Part shown: positions 27,736 to 36,937 of the stretch, one piece after another
How the letters are laid out: each line of letters starts with the position of its first letter
How positions within the stretch are numbered: position 1 is the stretch's first letter
Source of the DNA: Tubiluchus corallicola
Lineage: Eukaryota; Priapulida; Priapulimorpha; Priapulimorphida; Tubiluchidae
Direction of reading: 5' to 3'
NCBI GenBank assembly: GCA_030141605.1
Contig: JAQGDQ010002401.1
Coordinates: 30,958 to 88,488, forward strand
Length of the DNA: 57,531 bases
Translations under genes and position numbers: made by a program
Notes under the pieces: generated by a model
Database searches by the model: none
Seen by the model: only the letters and a program-made list of their open reading frames with translations
What the model was told of the DNA's origin: nothing

Positions 27736-29415
27736 TCAACGTACCTTCACATTAACTATCTCTTTTCCATCCGGATCGATGGTATGCACTGCACAAGCTA
27801 TGCACGGGTCAAAAGAGTGTACTGTACGAATCACCTCTAATGGTTTCTCTTCATCTGCGACAGGATTCCCCAACAACGAAGCTTCATACGGTCCAAGGTT
27901 TCCATCCTTATCTCTAGGTCCGGAATTCCACGTAGATGGAACTATCGCTTGGTAATTTCTAATCTTTTTATCCTCTATAACCAGCCAATGGGAAAGTATA
28001 CCCCTGGGAGCTTCATGTATTCCGACCCCTTCGTACACTCCGGAGGGAATTTCTCCGGCATCCGGATTAACGTACACTTTGTCGCCTTTGTTGCCATAGT
28101 TGTCGATAAGCTTATCGATAAACTCCAAGCACTTCTCCCCATGAACAACAGCCCTTGCCGCTCTCGCATAGTGTCTGCCAAGGGTAGAGTGAACTTTGTC
28201 CAGACCTATGTTGAGCGTAGACGCCGCAGAGTTTACCAGCTCAACAGTCCTAGGATGCCCCGCATGGTACGCCGTCAAGACTGCAGCCAAAGGGCCAACC
28301 TGCATAGCCCTCCCTTCAAGTCTGGGGGCCTTACACCAAGAATATTTTCCATTGTCATTAAAATCAGTATATTCCGGTATGGTTTCTCCTGAATACGGGT
28401 GTAAGTTAGAGTCCTTGTACCAGGAGTGTATAGTCTCTTCCTTGACATTTTTTATAAAATATTCATCATGCTGCGTTGCAAATATATTAGGTTTGCCATC
28501 AATTATGACACCGCCAGGTAGGTCAAAACTGTCCATACCGGGTGTCAAAGGCAAGTCAGGGGCAGCAAGGTAATCGGTAACGCCCGCTCCATAACTAAAC
28601 CAATCCTTGTAAAAAGAAGCAACAGCTAAAACGTCCGGATAGTAAACATTTTGCACAAAATCCAAGGCTTCAGCACATAACGCCCTCAGTTGTGCTAAAC
28701 GCTCCATATCGACAGTTGCAATATTATCAAAATTTAGCGCCGTTGCCACACCGCCCAAACACAAGTTTTGTATATGTGGATTCTTCCCTCCCAAGATAGC
28801 GATCGCTTGGGCCGATTTTCTCTGATATTCAAGAGCGGCAAGGTAGTGATTCACAGCCATAAGATTGGCCTCAGGAGGAAGCTTCATAGCAGAATGTCCC
28901 CAGTAACCACTGCCAAATACGCCCAGTTTGCCAGTGTTCACAAAGCTCTGTAGCCTGTCTTTGGTCTCTTGAAAAGCTTGGGGAGAATTGCCATTCCAGT
29001 TACTTAAAGACTGTGCTAATTGAGCGGTCTTATAGGGATCTGCGCTCAACGCACTAACAATATCCACCCAATCCAGAGCCGACAGATGATAAAAATGGAT
29101 AATACTGTCATGAACATTATGTTGAGAAATAATTATATTTCTTATGTATTGAGCGTTTAGAGGGACCTCCACATTAAGAGCATTCTCCACGGCCCGTATA
29201 GACGCAATAGCATGAACGGTAGTACAAACGCCACAAAAGCGCTGAGTAATGGCCCAGGCATCTCTAGGGTCTTTACCCTCCAGTATCTTCTCTATACCTC
29301 TCCACATCTGGGCTGACGACCACGCATTAGTTATCTTGCCACCGTCAACTTCCACATCTATTCTCAAGTGTCCTTCAATTCTAGTAATAGGGTCTATTGT
29401 AATCCTCGTTCCCAT
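27736..29415 (-). CDS. hybC: NiFe uptake hydrogenase large subunit (HybC)
   Basis: Periplasmic H2 oxidation at a NiFe(CN)2CO centre. 559 residues. The N-terminal nickel ligands are in RFCGVCTTVH (Cys61, Cys64) and the C-terminal pair in DPCIACAVH (about Cys538, Cys541). Fifteen residues follow the last His, the pre-protein tail cut by HybD. Other signatures: TRIEGHLRIDVEV, SAQMWRGIE and HSALDW-like text. Gene order hybOABCD matches E. coli hydrogenase 2, a group 1 membrane-bound enzyme feeding the quinone pool. Confidence 0.96.
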   Translation of the reverse strand: MGTRITIDPITRIEGHLRIDVEVDGGKITNAWSSAQMWRGIEKILEGKDPRDAWAITQRFCGVCTTVHAIASIRAVENALNVEVPLNAQYIRNIIISQHNVHDSIIHFYHLSALDWVDIVSALSADPYKTAQLAQSLSNWNGNSPQAFQETKDRLQSFVNTGKLGVFGSGYWGHSAMKLPPEANLMAVNHYLAALEYQRKSAQAIAILGGKNPHIQNLCLGGVATALNFDNIATVDMERLAQLRALCAEALDFVQNVYYPDVLAVASFYKDWFSYGAGVTDYLAAPDLPLTPGMDSFDLPGGVIIDGKPNIFATQHDEYFIKNVKEETIHSWYKDSNLHPYSGETIPEYTDFNDNGKYSWCKAPRLEGRAMQVGPLAAVLTAYHAGHPRTVELVNSAASTLNIGLDKVHSTLGRHYARAARAVVHGEKCLEFIDKLIDNYGNKGDKVYVNPDAGEIPSGVYEGVGIHEAPRGILSHWLVIEDKKIRNYQAIVPSTWNSGPRDKDGNLGPYEASLLGNPVADEEKPLEVIRTVHSFDPCIACAVHTIDPDGKEIVNVKVR

Positions 29416-29443
29416 TTATTGAACCTCCATAAATCTTTAAAAA

Positions 29444-30628
29444 TTATTCCGTTGAATGAAATACTGGCAACACCCTTATGGCAATGAGGTAAAGTACAAT
29501 TTCAAAAGATACTATACCCACAATTATTAAAAACTCGATAAGGGTGGGAAAGTATGTCCAACCCGCGCCGGGATTAAATGCCACAAGAAAAGAGTCCACT
29601 CTATAGAGCATCGCGCCAAAACCGACAAGCATTGCAGCAACAATAACGCTTCCTATCCTAGGATTGCTACTGAGAAGATACACACTTGGCGCAGAAAGGA
29701 GGATTATCTCCAACCAAAACATCATTCCCATAGTATCAAAAGTGGACATAAAGTGCGCTTTGCCGGTAAACACTACGATCACAACCCGAAGAATGACCCA
29801 TGAAATAGCTACAAGAGCAACTAGTTTCGCGAGCTTTCTCATGACATCCTTATCCAGGTCAAGGTTTAGATAAAAAGCGCTGATGCTAGTTTCAAACATC
29901 ACCGCAACGGTTCCCATCAGCATACCCGTCAATAGGAATAATAACGGCAGCCAATCCGTATGCCACAAAGGATGCACTTTGTAGCCGGCAAGGTGGATTA
30001 GACTTCCCAAAGATGACTGGTATATGGAAGGCAAAATAATAGCTAAAGCTATGATAAATATTAACAAGTGCTTCGCTTTGGGCAATAGCCTACGGGCTAT
30101 CTTTGCAAACTTGTCATATCTCGTCCCCTCAAACATCGTCAACCTTTCCAGCAACGTAGGCATAAGCAACATGGTATAAACCAAGAGAAGAGCAGTCAAA
30201 GACAGTCCTAACTGCAGAATGGAGGATGTAAGCTTGATACTGCCAGGCAGGAAATAGTGATACATATTCCAGTACCTTCCAAGATCGACAATGACCACAA
30301 TTCCATCAAATCCGTAGCCTAAGGCACTCACCAGGATAGCAGAACGCAATAGATGCGTATACTCACCCTTGTTGAGGATGTACACCATAGCCGCAACAAC
30401 GAGGGCGCCACTCGCAAATGCCGTACCGCAAGCAGCTCCAAAACCTATCCAAACACCCCAAGGATATGCATCGTTAAGATTACTGACATATCCTATGCTG
30501 GTGACAAAACGCAATACAACGATAGACATCCCAATAACGGCAAAGGCTAAGAAGGTTAAGAACACCTTAGATTGGAGCAACGGTTTGTCAGACCTGTACA
30601 AAATATAACCATGATCCCTAGCTTCCAT
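29444..30628 (-). CDS. hybB: HybB, NrfD/PsrC-type membrane subunit of the hydrogenase
   Basis: Integral membrane protein that passes electrons between HybA and the quinone pool. 394 residues with nine or ten helices. The first loop YPWGVWIGFGAACGTAFASG is typical of NrfD-type subunits, as is the absence of haem ligand pairs of the cytochrome b kind. It starts 2 bases after the hybA stop and ends 28 bases before hybC. Confidence 0.93.
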   Translation of the reverse strand: MEARDHGYILYRSDKPLLQSKVFLTFLAFAVIGMSIVVLRFVTSIGYVSNLNDAYPWGVWIGFGAACGTAFASGALVVAAMVYILNKGEYTHLLRSAILVSALGYGFDGIVVIVDLGRYWNMYHYFLPGSIKLTSSILQLGLSLTALLLVYTMLLMPTLLERLTMFEGTRYDKFAKIARRLLPKAKHLLIFIIALAIILPSIYQSSLGSLIHLAGYKVHPLWHTDWLPLLFLLTGMLMGTVAVMFETSISAFYLNLDLDKDVMRKLAKLVALVAISWVILRVVIVVFTGKAHFMSTFDTMGMMFWLEIILLSAPSVYLLSSNPRIGSVIVAAMLVGFGAMLYRVDSFLVAFNPGAGWTYFPTLIEFLIIVGIVSFEIVLYLIAIRVLPVFHSTE

Positions 30629-30630
30629 AA

Positions 30631-31605
30631 TTAATCCCCCTTCTCTTTATCATCGCTTTTGCCGGACCGATTTTTCAGGGCAAAAGCGGTAATGAGACCG
30701 TAAGCGACAATTGGAGTCATAAACTTCTGATAGATATTCCTCTGCAAGTTTTCATTTCTTTCCGCTTGTGAATAGTTCTCAAGCCTTGGAAAACCAAGGG
30801 CATGAAAGTCAGCCTTTGCAAGATAGATAACACCAGTTCCGCCGAAATCTTCTTCTCCAAAGATCTTGCCGTTATATCTCTCTGGATTTTTTTCCAACCT
30901 ACTCTTGGCTTCTGCCAAAAGATCAGAAGTTTTACCATAGATAACCGCATGAGTTGGGCAGACATCAACACATGCAGGCAGTTTATCGTTTTTAAGGTTG
31001 GTAAATTTACAAAGGTCACATTTGTCAATTGAGGGGAATGTTCTGTCATAGGAAAATTTCGGTATGAGGAAGGGACACCCTATCAGGCAATATCTACAGC
31101 CAATACAATGTTGCTTGATATAGAAGACGATGCCGTCTTCTCCCTTTCTCATAGCATTCACGGGACAAGCCGCGACACATCCGGGTTTTAAGCAATGCAT
31201 ACACTGTCTCTTGATGTAGTGGTATTCATCCTCCTCTTTGTACAGCTTGATAATGTTCCGTGTGTTAAAATCAAGTTCCGTAGGGGCATCATAGATTTTG
31301 CCCGAAACATCATCTACACCAACTCCCAAGCCAAGCCCCTCATCCACATCCCACGTGGCGGGTACCGCCTCCTTGTTATTCACAAGTTTGCAGGAAGAAA
31401 CACAAGCCTTGCAGCCGACACATATGGTAGAGTCGTACAGCATACCCATCTGTTTGTGAGTTTGTTCCCGATCCCACTTGTCATCCAGCGAAACGCCATG
31501 CCTCATCCTCTTCTCTCCGGTACTTGCAATGACAGAAGGGGTGACGGCCAACGTTGCAGCAGCTGCAGCACCAACCTTTAAAAAATCACGCCTTGTCTTT
31601 TTCAT
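30631..31605 (-). CDS. hybA: HybA, Tat-exported 4x[4Fe-4S] ferredoxin subunit
   Basis: Electron relay from the small subunit to HybB. About 324 residues. The Tat signal TRRDFLKVGAAAAATLAV is followed by four Cys motifs: CVGCKACVSSC, CMHCLKPGCVAACP, CIGCRYCLIGCP and CDLCKF...CVDVCP, as in HybA/DmsB-type proteins. A C-terminal hydrophobic segment near KFMTPIVAYGLITAFAL suits a membrane anchor. ATG 31605 lies inside the 3' end of hybO, a 20-base overlap. Confidence 0.94.
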   Translation of the reverse strand: MKKTRRDFLKVGAAAAATLAVTPSVIASTGEKRMRHGVSLDDKWDREQTHKQMGMLYDSTICVGCKACVSSCKLVNNKEAVPATWDVDEGLGLGVGVDDVSGKIYDAPTELDFNTRNIIKLYKEEDEYHYIKRQCMHCLKPGCVAACPVNAMRKGEDGIVFYIKQHCIGCRYCLIGCPFLIPKFSYDRTFPSIDKCDLCKFTNLKNDKLPACVDVCPTHAVIYGKTSDLLAEAKSRLEKNPERYNGKIFGEEDFGGTGVIYLAKADFHALGFPRLENYSQAERNENLQRNIYQKFMTPIVAYGLITAFALKNRSGKSDDKEKGD

Positions 31606-32790
31606 CACCACTTCCTCCCTGCTCTTCTTTATCTTCAGTGGAGTTCATTTTATAAGCACTCATAAGACCTGCTCCAACGGCAGCGCCGGCAATACCGCCA
31701 ATAACGGCAGCACTAGCTACCCCACCAGTTACGCCCTTCAATACGCCATCCGCAGTGGGATACGTCGAAGGTGATGTGGGAGAATTTACCTCAACATGCT
31801 CGTTAATAGCCATCTTAAACAGTACATCCTTCTCGGTGCAACCGATACACGGATGCCCTACAGAGACGGGCCAGACATTTATGTCGTTAAACTTTGTAGT
31901 GGAGCAATTTGCTCTGGTAACTGGCCCCTTACAACCGAGCTTATAAAGACAATATCCCTCTTCATGCCCTTCCGAACCATATTTACCGGCAAATCTGCCG
32001 GCATCAAAGTGAGATCTTCTTTCGCAATGTTGATGTATAACCCGCCCATAGGCGAACAATGGTCTGTTCTCTTCATCCATCTCCGGCAGCTTTCCAAAAG
32101 TGATAAAGTGCAAAACCACAGACAACAGATTGTAATGGTTTGGAGGACAGCCCGGTAGAGCTACCACAGGCTTAGTAGAACCGAGCTTTGCAAGCTCATC
32201 AACCCTTTTCAACACATTTCCGCTCAATGAATCAAAGTTGATACTCTTGCTGTTCAACAGAAGGGTGGCTGCCCCAACAGCACTTGTGGGGTTCGGTTCA
32301 ACAGCCTGCACTCCGCCAAATGTGGCACAAGAGCCCAAAGTAACCACAGCAAGACTATCCTTGACAGCCTCTGCCAATGTGTCTATAGCCTTATGATCAC
32401 TAATCTTGCAATATATCCCATCAGACCCCAAAGGCACAGCACCCTCAATCACAAGGATGTACTTGCCTTTGTTCTCCTTCATGGACTTCCTCAAGCTGTC
32501 TTCTGCCTGAACGCCAGAACCTACCATTATTGTCTCGTGGTAGTCTAAAGATATGATATTGAATAGGAGGGTAGGTATGTCCGGGTGACTGGAACGCAAT
32601 ACAGATTCGGTGCAACCAGTGCACTCTTGAAAATGCAACCATATCACGGCAGGACGATCATCACTTTCCGCAGCTTCCGCAATGCGAGGCACAGCAGCGT
32701 AGGCAAGCCCATAACCGCTGCAACAGTGGTCACCGCTTGTAAAAAACTTCTCCTACTCATTCCCAAGTTGGGGACATTAGTTGGATACAT
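31586..32790 (-). pseudogene. hybO: NiFe hydrogenase small subunit (HybO), frame broken in the Tat signal
   Basis: Carries the Fe-S relay next to the NiFe site. ATG 32790 follows GGGAGGGTTATATT and opens a Tat signal with SRRSFLQAV. The mature part has HFQECTGCTESVLRSSHPD (proximal cluster), VTLGSCATFGG, ALPGCPPN and HPCIGCTE (distal/medial clusters), and a hydrophobic C-terminal anchor around 330-355. The signal and the mature part are in different frames; one G added to the G3 run (plus-strand ccc 32709-32711) joins them as VMGLAYAAVPRIAEAAE. The mature frame alone runs 31586-32692 from GTG. Without the repair there is no export signal, so a sequence error is plausible. Confidence 0.88.
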
Positions 32791-33029
32791 AATATAACCC
32801 TCCCAAAAACTTATAATTTTAAAACCAGATTTACAAAACACCAGCTACATAAATTTCATACCATTTTAGTATCATTGTCAAGAACTTAATACATAGGACA
32901 CTACATAATATACAATAATTTATAGATGATTACAGTCAAAGCGCCAACACGATAACCCAAATACCGTTATGTAGCAATATCATGCCGCCGTATTCTGCAA
33001 TGCAAACGGGGCCAGTAGAAATCTTTTTC

Positions 33030-33058
33030 TTGACATCCTACTTAGGCTTACATAGTAT
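33030..33058 (+). promoter_or_regulatory. Sigma-70 promoter for tRNA-Val
   Basis: TTGACA (33030-33035), a 17-base spacer and TAGTAT (33053-33058), 24 bases before the tRNA. Confidence 0.7.
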
Positions 33059-33081
33059 CTATTTCTGGAAACTTTCAAAAG

Positions 33082-33153
33082 AGGCGCATAGCTCAGTGGG
33101 AGAGCACTGCGTTGACGTCGCAGTGGTCGGCGGTTCAATCCCGCCTGCGCCTA
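33082..33153 (+). tRNA. tRNA-Val (anticodon GAC)
   Basis: Full cloverleaf: acceptor AGGCGCA/TGCGCCT, D-stem GCTC/GAGC, anticodon stem CTGCG/CGCAG with loop TTGACGT (anticodon GAC), T-stem GGCGG/CCGCC with loop TTCAATC. The discriminator is A and CCA is not encoded. It has its own promoter and terminator. Confidence 0.93.
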
Positions 33154-33177
33154 TTTTTGTTACGCATTCTCCAAATA

Positions 33178-33211
33178 AGAGAAGCCGCCCAGTTGGGCGG
33201 CTTCTCTGCTT
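33178..33211 (+). terminator. Intrinsic terminator after tRNA-Val
   Basis: Perfect 13-base stem (AGAGAAGCCGCCC with GGGCGGCTTCTCT), loop AGTT, then GCTTTT. It may also serve the opposite-strand operon ending at 33282. Confidence 0.85.
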
Positions 33212-33281
33212 TTACGGTCTAAATATCCCCTCATAGTTTGAGGCGTTTCACAATACATCACTTTACAATAACTTAAAGGGT

Positions 33282-33572
33282 CTACTCCTCTTCACCACTG
33301 TCCATGGACAACATGTGCACCTTCTGCAAGTAGAATGAAAGCAACCCTCCGAACATTCCCACAGCAGCTATCTTGATACAGTAAGGGATTATCACCCCTC
33401 TTGTGAAGACAGCAATGCTACTCGCAGTCTCCGCACTCACTATACCTATCAACATCGCAATCAAAAATAGAGCTGCCGACAAAGCCCCTCCCGCCAAAGC
33501 CACAAGGGTGCATACTGAAAATATCATTTCGCTCAGATTTACCAAGCGTTCTTTTAAGTTTTTTATCTTCAT
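33282..33572 (-). CDS. Small membrane protein, probable small subunit of the adjacent TRAP-like carrier
   Basis: About 96 residues from ATG 33572 (GGAGCGTGAG upstream). It has a basic N-terminus, then two or three hydrophobic segments (about 18-45, 55-82) and an acidic tail MDSGEEE. No family motif is visible. It lies 6 bases after the large TRAP permease stop and is probably its partner, in place of a classical DctQ. A longer reading to 33719 overlaps the permease gene in another frame. Confidence 0.55.
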   Translation of the reverse strand: MKIKNLKERLVNLSEMIFSVCTLVALAGGALSAALFLIAMLIGIVSAETASSIAVFTRGVIIPYCIKIAAVGMFGGLLSFYLQKVHMLSMDSGEEE

Positions 33573-33577
33573 AATAC

Positions 33578-34957
33578 TCACGCTCCGGACAAAAATACCG
33601 GCAACACACCGAACAAAAGAAGGTATATCACCAAGATATGAAACGCCACCCATATATACGCCAGTTTTGATGTTTCCAACATGCCAGAATTTGATATACC
33701 CATGGCGGCAAACATGCATAAGGCAAGCGGAGGCGTCATACCTTCCAAAGCTCCCGTCAACACCGGCAGCATGGCAGCAGCGACCATAGGATCCATACCG
33801 TGAGATGCAAAAACACTAACTATAACAACCCCAAATATGGCTATCTGAGCAGAACCGGGAAGCAACATCCCCAAAAATGCCGTAAATATGGGTATCAACA
33901 GAATAAATCCGATATAACCCATGGACATGCTGTCAATGTATTCCCCCAAAGCGTAGCCCATCTTTGCATCCGCCAAGAGGTACGATATAGAGTAAGCAAA
34001 ATATACCGTGGCAGCAACCGGAACGACAGTTTTTATAGCAAGCCTAAACAACTTGTACAGATTCAAAACGCCCACGCCGCCCTCAATCTTGTTCCTGCTA
34101 ATAAATATAGCGTAAGCTGTGGCAATGCCAGGCACAATCAGTATTACGCTTCTAGAAAACGCCCTAGCGCCATCAGCCCCCAAGATATCCACCATATAGG
34201 TCTTGCCAAATTTAAAATCTATCAAAAGTGGCAAGAATATAATAAAGGGAGTTAAAAGGGCAGGCCACTCATTCTTTATCACATCTCTAAATCTGGGCAA
34301 CTCAGCTTTAGGAATAGCCCCCACACCGTAGTATTTGCAGAATATAAACAGCAAAGCTATCCTTTGGATGACAAAGTATAGACCTATGATCCATAACAAC
34401 ATCCAAAAGTATGAAAGGCTGTAAGTATCTTCTCCATACAGCTCACCAAGGACTCCGAAAGCCAGCAGTATCGTGCCGGAAGGCGGTATTGCAGGGCCCA
34501 AGCTACTTGCTGCCATCTCCGTCGTTGCAGCCAACTTTCTTGGGAAGCCGGTTCTAATCATGGTGGGAATAGTAAACACCCCTGTCGCAGCAACATTTCC
34601 GGGGCCCGTACCCGAAAGCGACGCCATAAAAGTGCTGCCCAAAAGACTTACATAACCAGCCCCTCCCGGCAACCTGCCCACTATGGACAATATTAACCTA
34701 ATGATGGCATTCACAACCCCAGTAAGGGAAAATATGTAAGCTAAAGAGAGGAAACCTATTATCGCATAAAATAGGGTATTTCCAGAAGGCTTGACCAGGT
34801 AATACCAAATTTTGTCAAACTCCCCCAAACAGGCAATCAATATCAGATAACCAACAAACATAGCTTCATAAATAGGACGACGATAAAAGACAAATACAGA
34901 TACTATAACTAGTAACAGTACAATAAGGTACAGCGCTTCCACTGGAAGACCAAACAT
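33578..34957 (-). CDS. TRAP-type large permease (DctM domain, TAXI-like)
   Basis: Importer for a carboxylate-type compound. 459 residues, about 12 helices. DctM-type signatures: GTGPGNVAATGVFTIP, then AASSLGPAIPPSGTILL, and in the second half AAMLPVLTGALEG then PPLAL. No binding-protein gene is present in this cluster, which is unusual for a TRAP system. ATG 34957 follows GGGGAGG. A sigma-70-like promoter at 35056-35083 may allow separate expression. Confidence 0.82.
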   Translation of the reverse strand: MFGLPVEALYLIVLLLVIVSVFVFYRRPIYEAMFVGYLILIACLGEFDKIWYYLVKPSGNTLFYAIIGFLSLAYIFSLTGVVNAIIRLILSIVGRLPGGAGYVSLLGSTFMASLSGTGPGNVAATGVFTIPTMIRTGFPRKLAATTEMAASSLGPAIPPSGTILLAFGVLGELYGEDTYSLSYFWMLLWIIGLYFVIQRIALLFIFCKYYGVGAIPKAELPRFRDVIKNEWPALLTPFIIFLPLLIDFKFGKTYMVDILGADGARAFSRSVILIVPGIATAYAIFISRNKIEGGVGVLNLYKLFRLAIKTVVPVAATVYFAYSISYLLADAKMGYALGEYIDSMSMGYIGFILLIPIFTAFLGMLLPGSAQIAIFGVVIVSVFASHGMDPMVAAAMLPVLTGALEGMTPPLALCMFAAMGISNSGMLETSKLAYIWVAFHILVIYLLLFGVLPVFLSGA

Positions 34958-35055
34958 ACAAAACCTCCCCAACTTTTATATAATAAAGATCAGGAATAAA
35001 AGCATAAGTAGATTTTTTTAAAAGTAAAACGCCTACACCCCTGATGCATACACCT

Positions 35056-35083
35056 ATTGTATATATACGTATTGCAAACGCAA
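35056..35083 (-). promoter_or_regulatory. Sigma-70-like promoter upstream of the TRAP-like permease
   Basis: Minus strand TTGCGT (35078-35083), a 16-base spacer and TACAAT (35056-35061). The inverted repeat TTGC-GTTT-GCAA overlaps the -35 element and could be an operator. Confidence 0.45.
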
Positions 35084-35130
35084 CACATATGTTCGGATAT
35101 GCACCTGCAACCGTTTGAAATCAAAGGATT

Positions 35131-36522
35131 TTAATCGTTTCTCTTTTTGTAGACAATACTAGACACCACTGTACTAACGAGCGCCACAATTATGGCCACA
35201 TAAGTTTCCGTCAGGTATGGGCTAATGGGATATACTCCATAGTAACCTTTGTAGGCAACCCAGACAAAGCCGCTCACAGCAGTCGATAAGATACCCAACA
35301 CTGCACCCTTTTCAGAGACTTTCTTCCAGTATATTCCGAGGAGAAGTATAATAAACAGTGCTCCTCTTAAGGAATATGCAAAGTATATGAGATCGAGTAT
35401 TCTTGTGCCGCCGTACAGGGCTATTGCTAAAACCATGCAGCAGACGCCTGCAATGCTCGTGGTAATTCTTGACATACGCAGAACCTCTTTTTCGGTTGCG
35501 TGCGGTTTTAGTTTTCTTTGATAGATATCTTTTGTAATCATCGTGCCTGAGGCAAGTATTATGGGGGATACTGTCGATAGTATTGCCGCCATAATGGCAG
35601 CCAAAACTATTCCACCGACAATAGGATTTAAGCTCATCATCAACATGGGTAGTGCCAGTTTTGCATTTTCGAGCTCTGGAAAGATAATCCTTGCGGAGAT
35701 GCCTAAAAAGGCCGTCATAAAACCAAAAGGAGCTATGATAAATGCCGTAATGAATGCAGCTTTTCGGGCGACATGCACATCTTTTGCCGCAAGCAGGGGC
35801 TGTATCCCCGCTTGCGCAGTGCAGGCTCCTAGTATAGAGGCGATTATCCAGGAAGACACCTTGGGCATTCCTATGCTGGTCATGCTCAAATATCTCTCCA
35901 CTTCAAGGGAGGAGGATATCCCTTCAAACCAGCCGATTTGGCTCCCAGTCACCACAACAGCTAGCAGCACACCGAAATACATGAAGAACAGATGCAGTAT
36001 GTTTGTGTAACCCACAGCCATCATTCCGCCAAAGTAGGTATAGACGATGAAGCCTATTCCAAAGATTATAACAGATCGGTTATAATCCAAATCCAAAACG
36101 GTAACCCCTAGAGTTCCCGCCGCAATAAGCTGGGCAGTGCCTACCGCAATCATTACAAATGTCAAAAGCACACTGGAAAGTATGCGTGGGTGCAAACCGA
36201 TAAATTTTTCGATAATACCGGGGACGGTCACGGTGTCTAGACTACGATAAAGCTTAGCAAAGAATATTGCCAAAACGATGACACCAAAGCCGTTTGCGAT
36301 AGTGAACCAAGCTCCGGAAAAACCGTAGGAAAAACCATACTCTGCAATGCCCGTGGTGGAGTTACCGCCGAGCCACTCTCCTGTGCCTGCGGCCACGCAC
36401 ATTAACACCCCAAGTCCCGCCCCATGAAATGACTTTGACGTACCGGATCCCCTTGAGGCATAAAGCCCTACTGCAATGGTCAACAAAAAATAGCACACTA
36501 TTATCCCAAATTGGATAGACAT
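35131..36522 (-). CDS. Sodium:solute symporter (SSS/SLC5 family)
   Basis: Na+-coupled importer. 463 residues from ATG 36522 (GGGGGAAGTTG upstream), about 13 helices. SSS traits: an N-terminal GLYASRGSGTSKSFHGAG loop, GTGEWLGGNSTTGIAEYGF, YTYFGGMMAVGYTN, and ILSTVSPIILASGTMITKDI in the second half with the conserved Ser/Thr region of the sodium site. It sits between DUF4387 and the TRAP-like permease. The substrate is unknown, perhaps an organic acid handled by AtuA. Confidence 0.9.
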   Translation of the reverse strand: MSIQFGIIVCYFLLTIAVGLYASRGSGTSKSFHGAGLGVLMCVAAGTGEWLGGNSTTGIAEYGFSYGFSGAWFTIANGFGVIVLAIFFAKLYRSLDTVTVPGIIEKFIGLHPRILSSVLLTFVMIAVGTAQLIAAGTLGVTVLDLDYNRSVIIFGIGFIVYTYFGGMMAVGYTNILHLFFMYFGVLLAVVVTGSQIGWFEGISSSLEVERYLSMTSIGMPKVSSWIIASILGACTAQAGIQPLLAAKDVHVARKAAFITAFIIAPFGFMTAFLGISARIIFPELENAKLALPMLMMSLNPIVGGIVLAAIMAAILSTVSPIILASGTMITKDIYQRKLKPHATEKEVLRMSRITTSIAGVCCMVLAIALYGGTRILDLIYFAYSLRGALFIILLLGIYWKKVSEKGAVLGILSTAVSGFVWVAYKGYYGVYPISPYLTETYVAIIVALVSTVVSSIVYKKRND

Positions 36523-36598
36523 CAACTTCCCCCAAACTTGTGCAGTAACCCAGCTAAGCCGTCTTTCATATTTTAAGCATCACTCCAAACTGTCTGAA

Positions 36599-36928
36599 CT
36601 ATCTGCTATCCCCAGGAATCTCTATATCCAACAGAGGAGCATATTGCTGACAACCAAATATATCACCTTCACCTGGACTTCCACTGGGGATATTCCGATA
36701 TATGGTAAATTTTATGGCAAACCCCGGATCAAACTCTACAAAGTCGCATATCCTACTCTCCGGAATGTTATAGAGTTTTGCCATACTTTGCTTAGTTATG
36801 GCGCCGCTATTCTTTACCAACTCGTAGTTTTCCTTCTCTCTAAATATTATGTCAAAAGTTATCTTGTCCGTACCGGCATTTTTACTGCGAATGGTCTTTG
36901 CTATGTCAACTAATTTTAAATTTCCCAT
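36599..36928 (-). CDS. DUF4387 family protein (AtuA partner)
   Basis: About 109 residues. It matches the small DUF4387/AtuA-like family that accompanies DUF1446 proteins: VDIAKTIRSKNAGTDKITFD, RICDFVEFDPGFAIKFTIYR, SGSPGEGDIFGCQQYAPLLD. ATG 36928 follows AGGTGAACAAA; a GTG nine bases earlier is less likely. It starts 9 bases after the AtuA stop. The biochemical role is not established; it probably forms a complex with AtuA. Confidence 0.88.
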   Translation of the reverse strand: MGNLKLVDIAKTIRSKNAGTDKITFDIIFREKENYELVKNSGAITKQSMAKLYNIPESRICDFVEFDPGFAIKFTIYRNIPSGSPGEGDIFGCQQYAPLLDIEIPGDSR

Positions 36929-36937
36929 TTTGTTCAC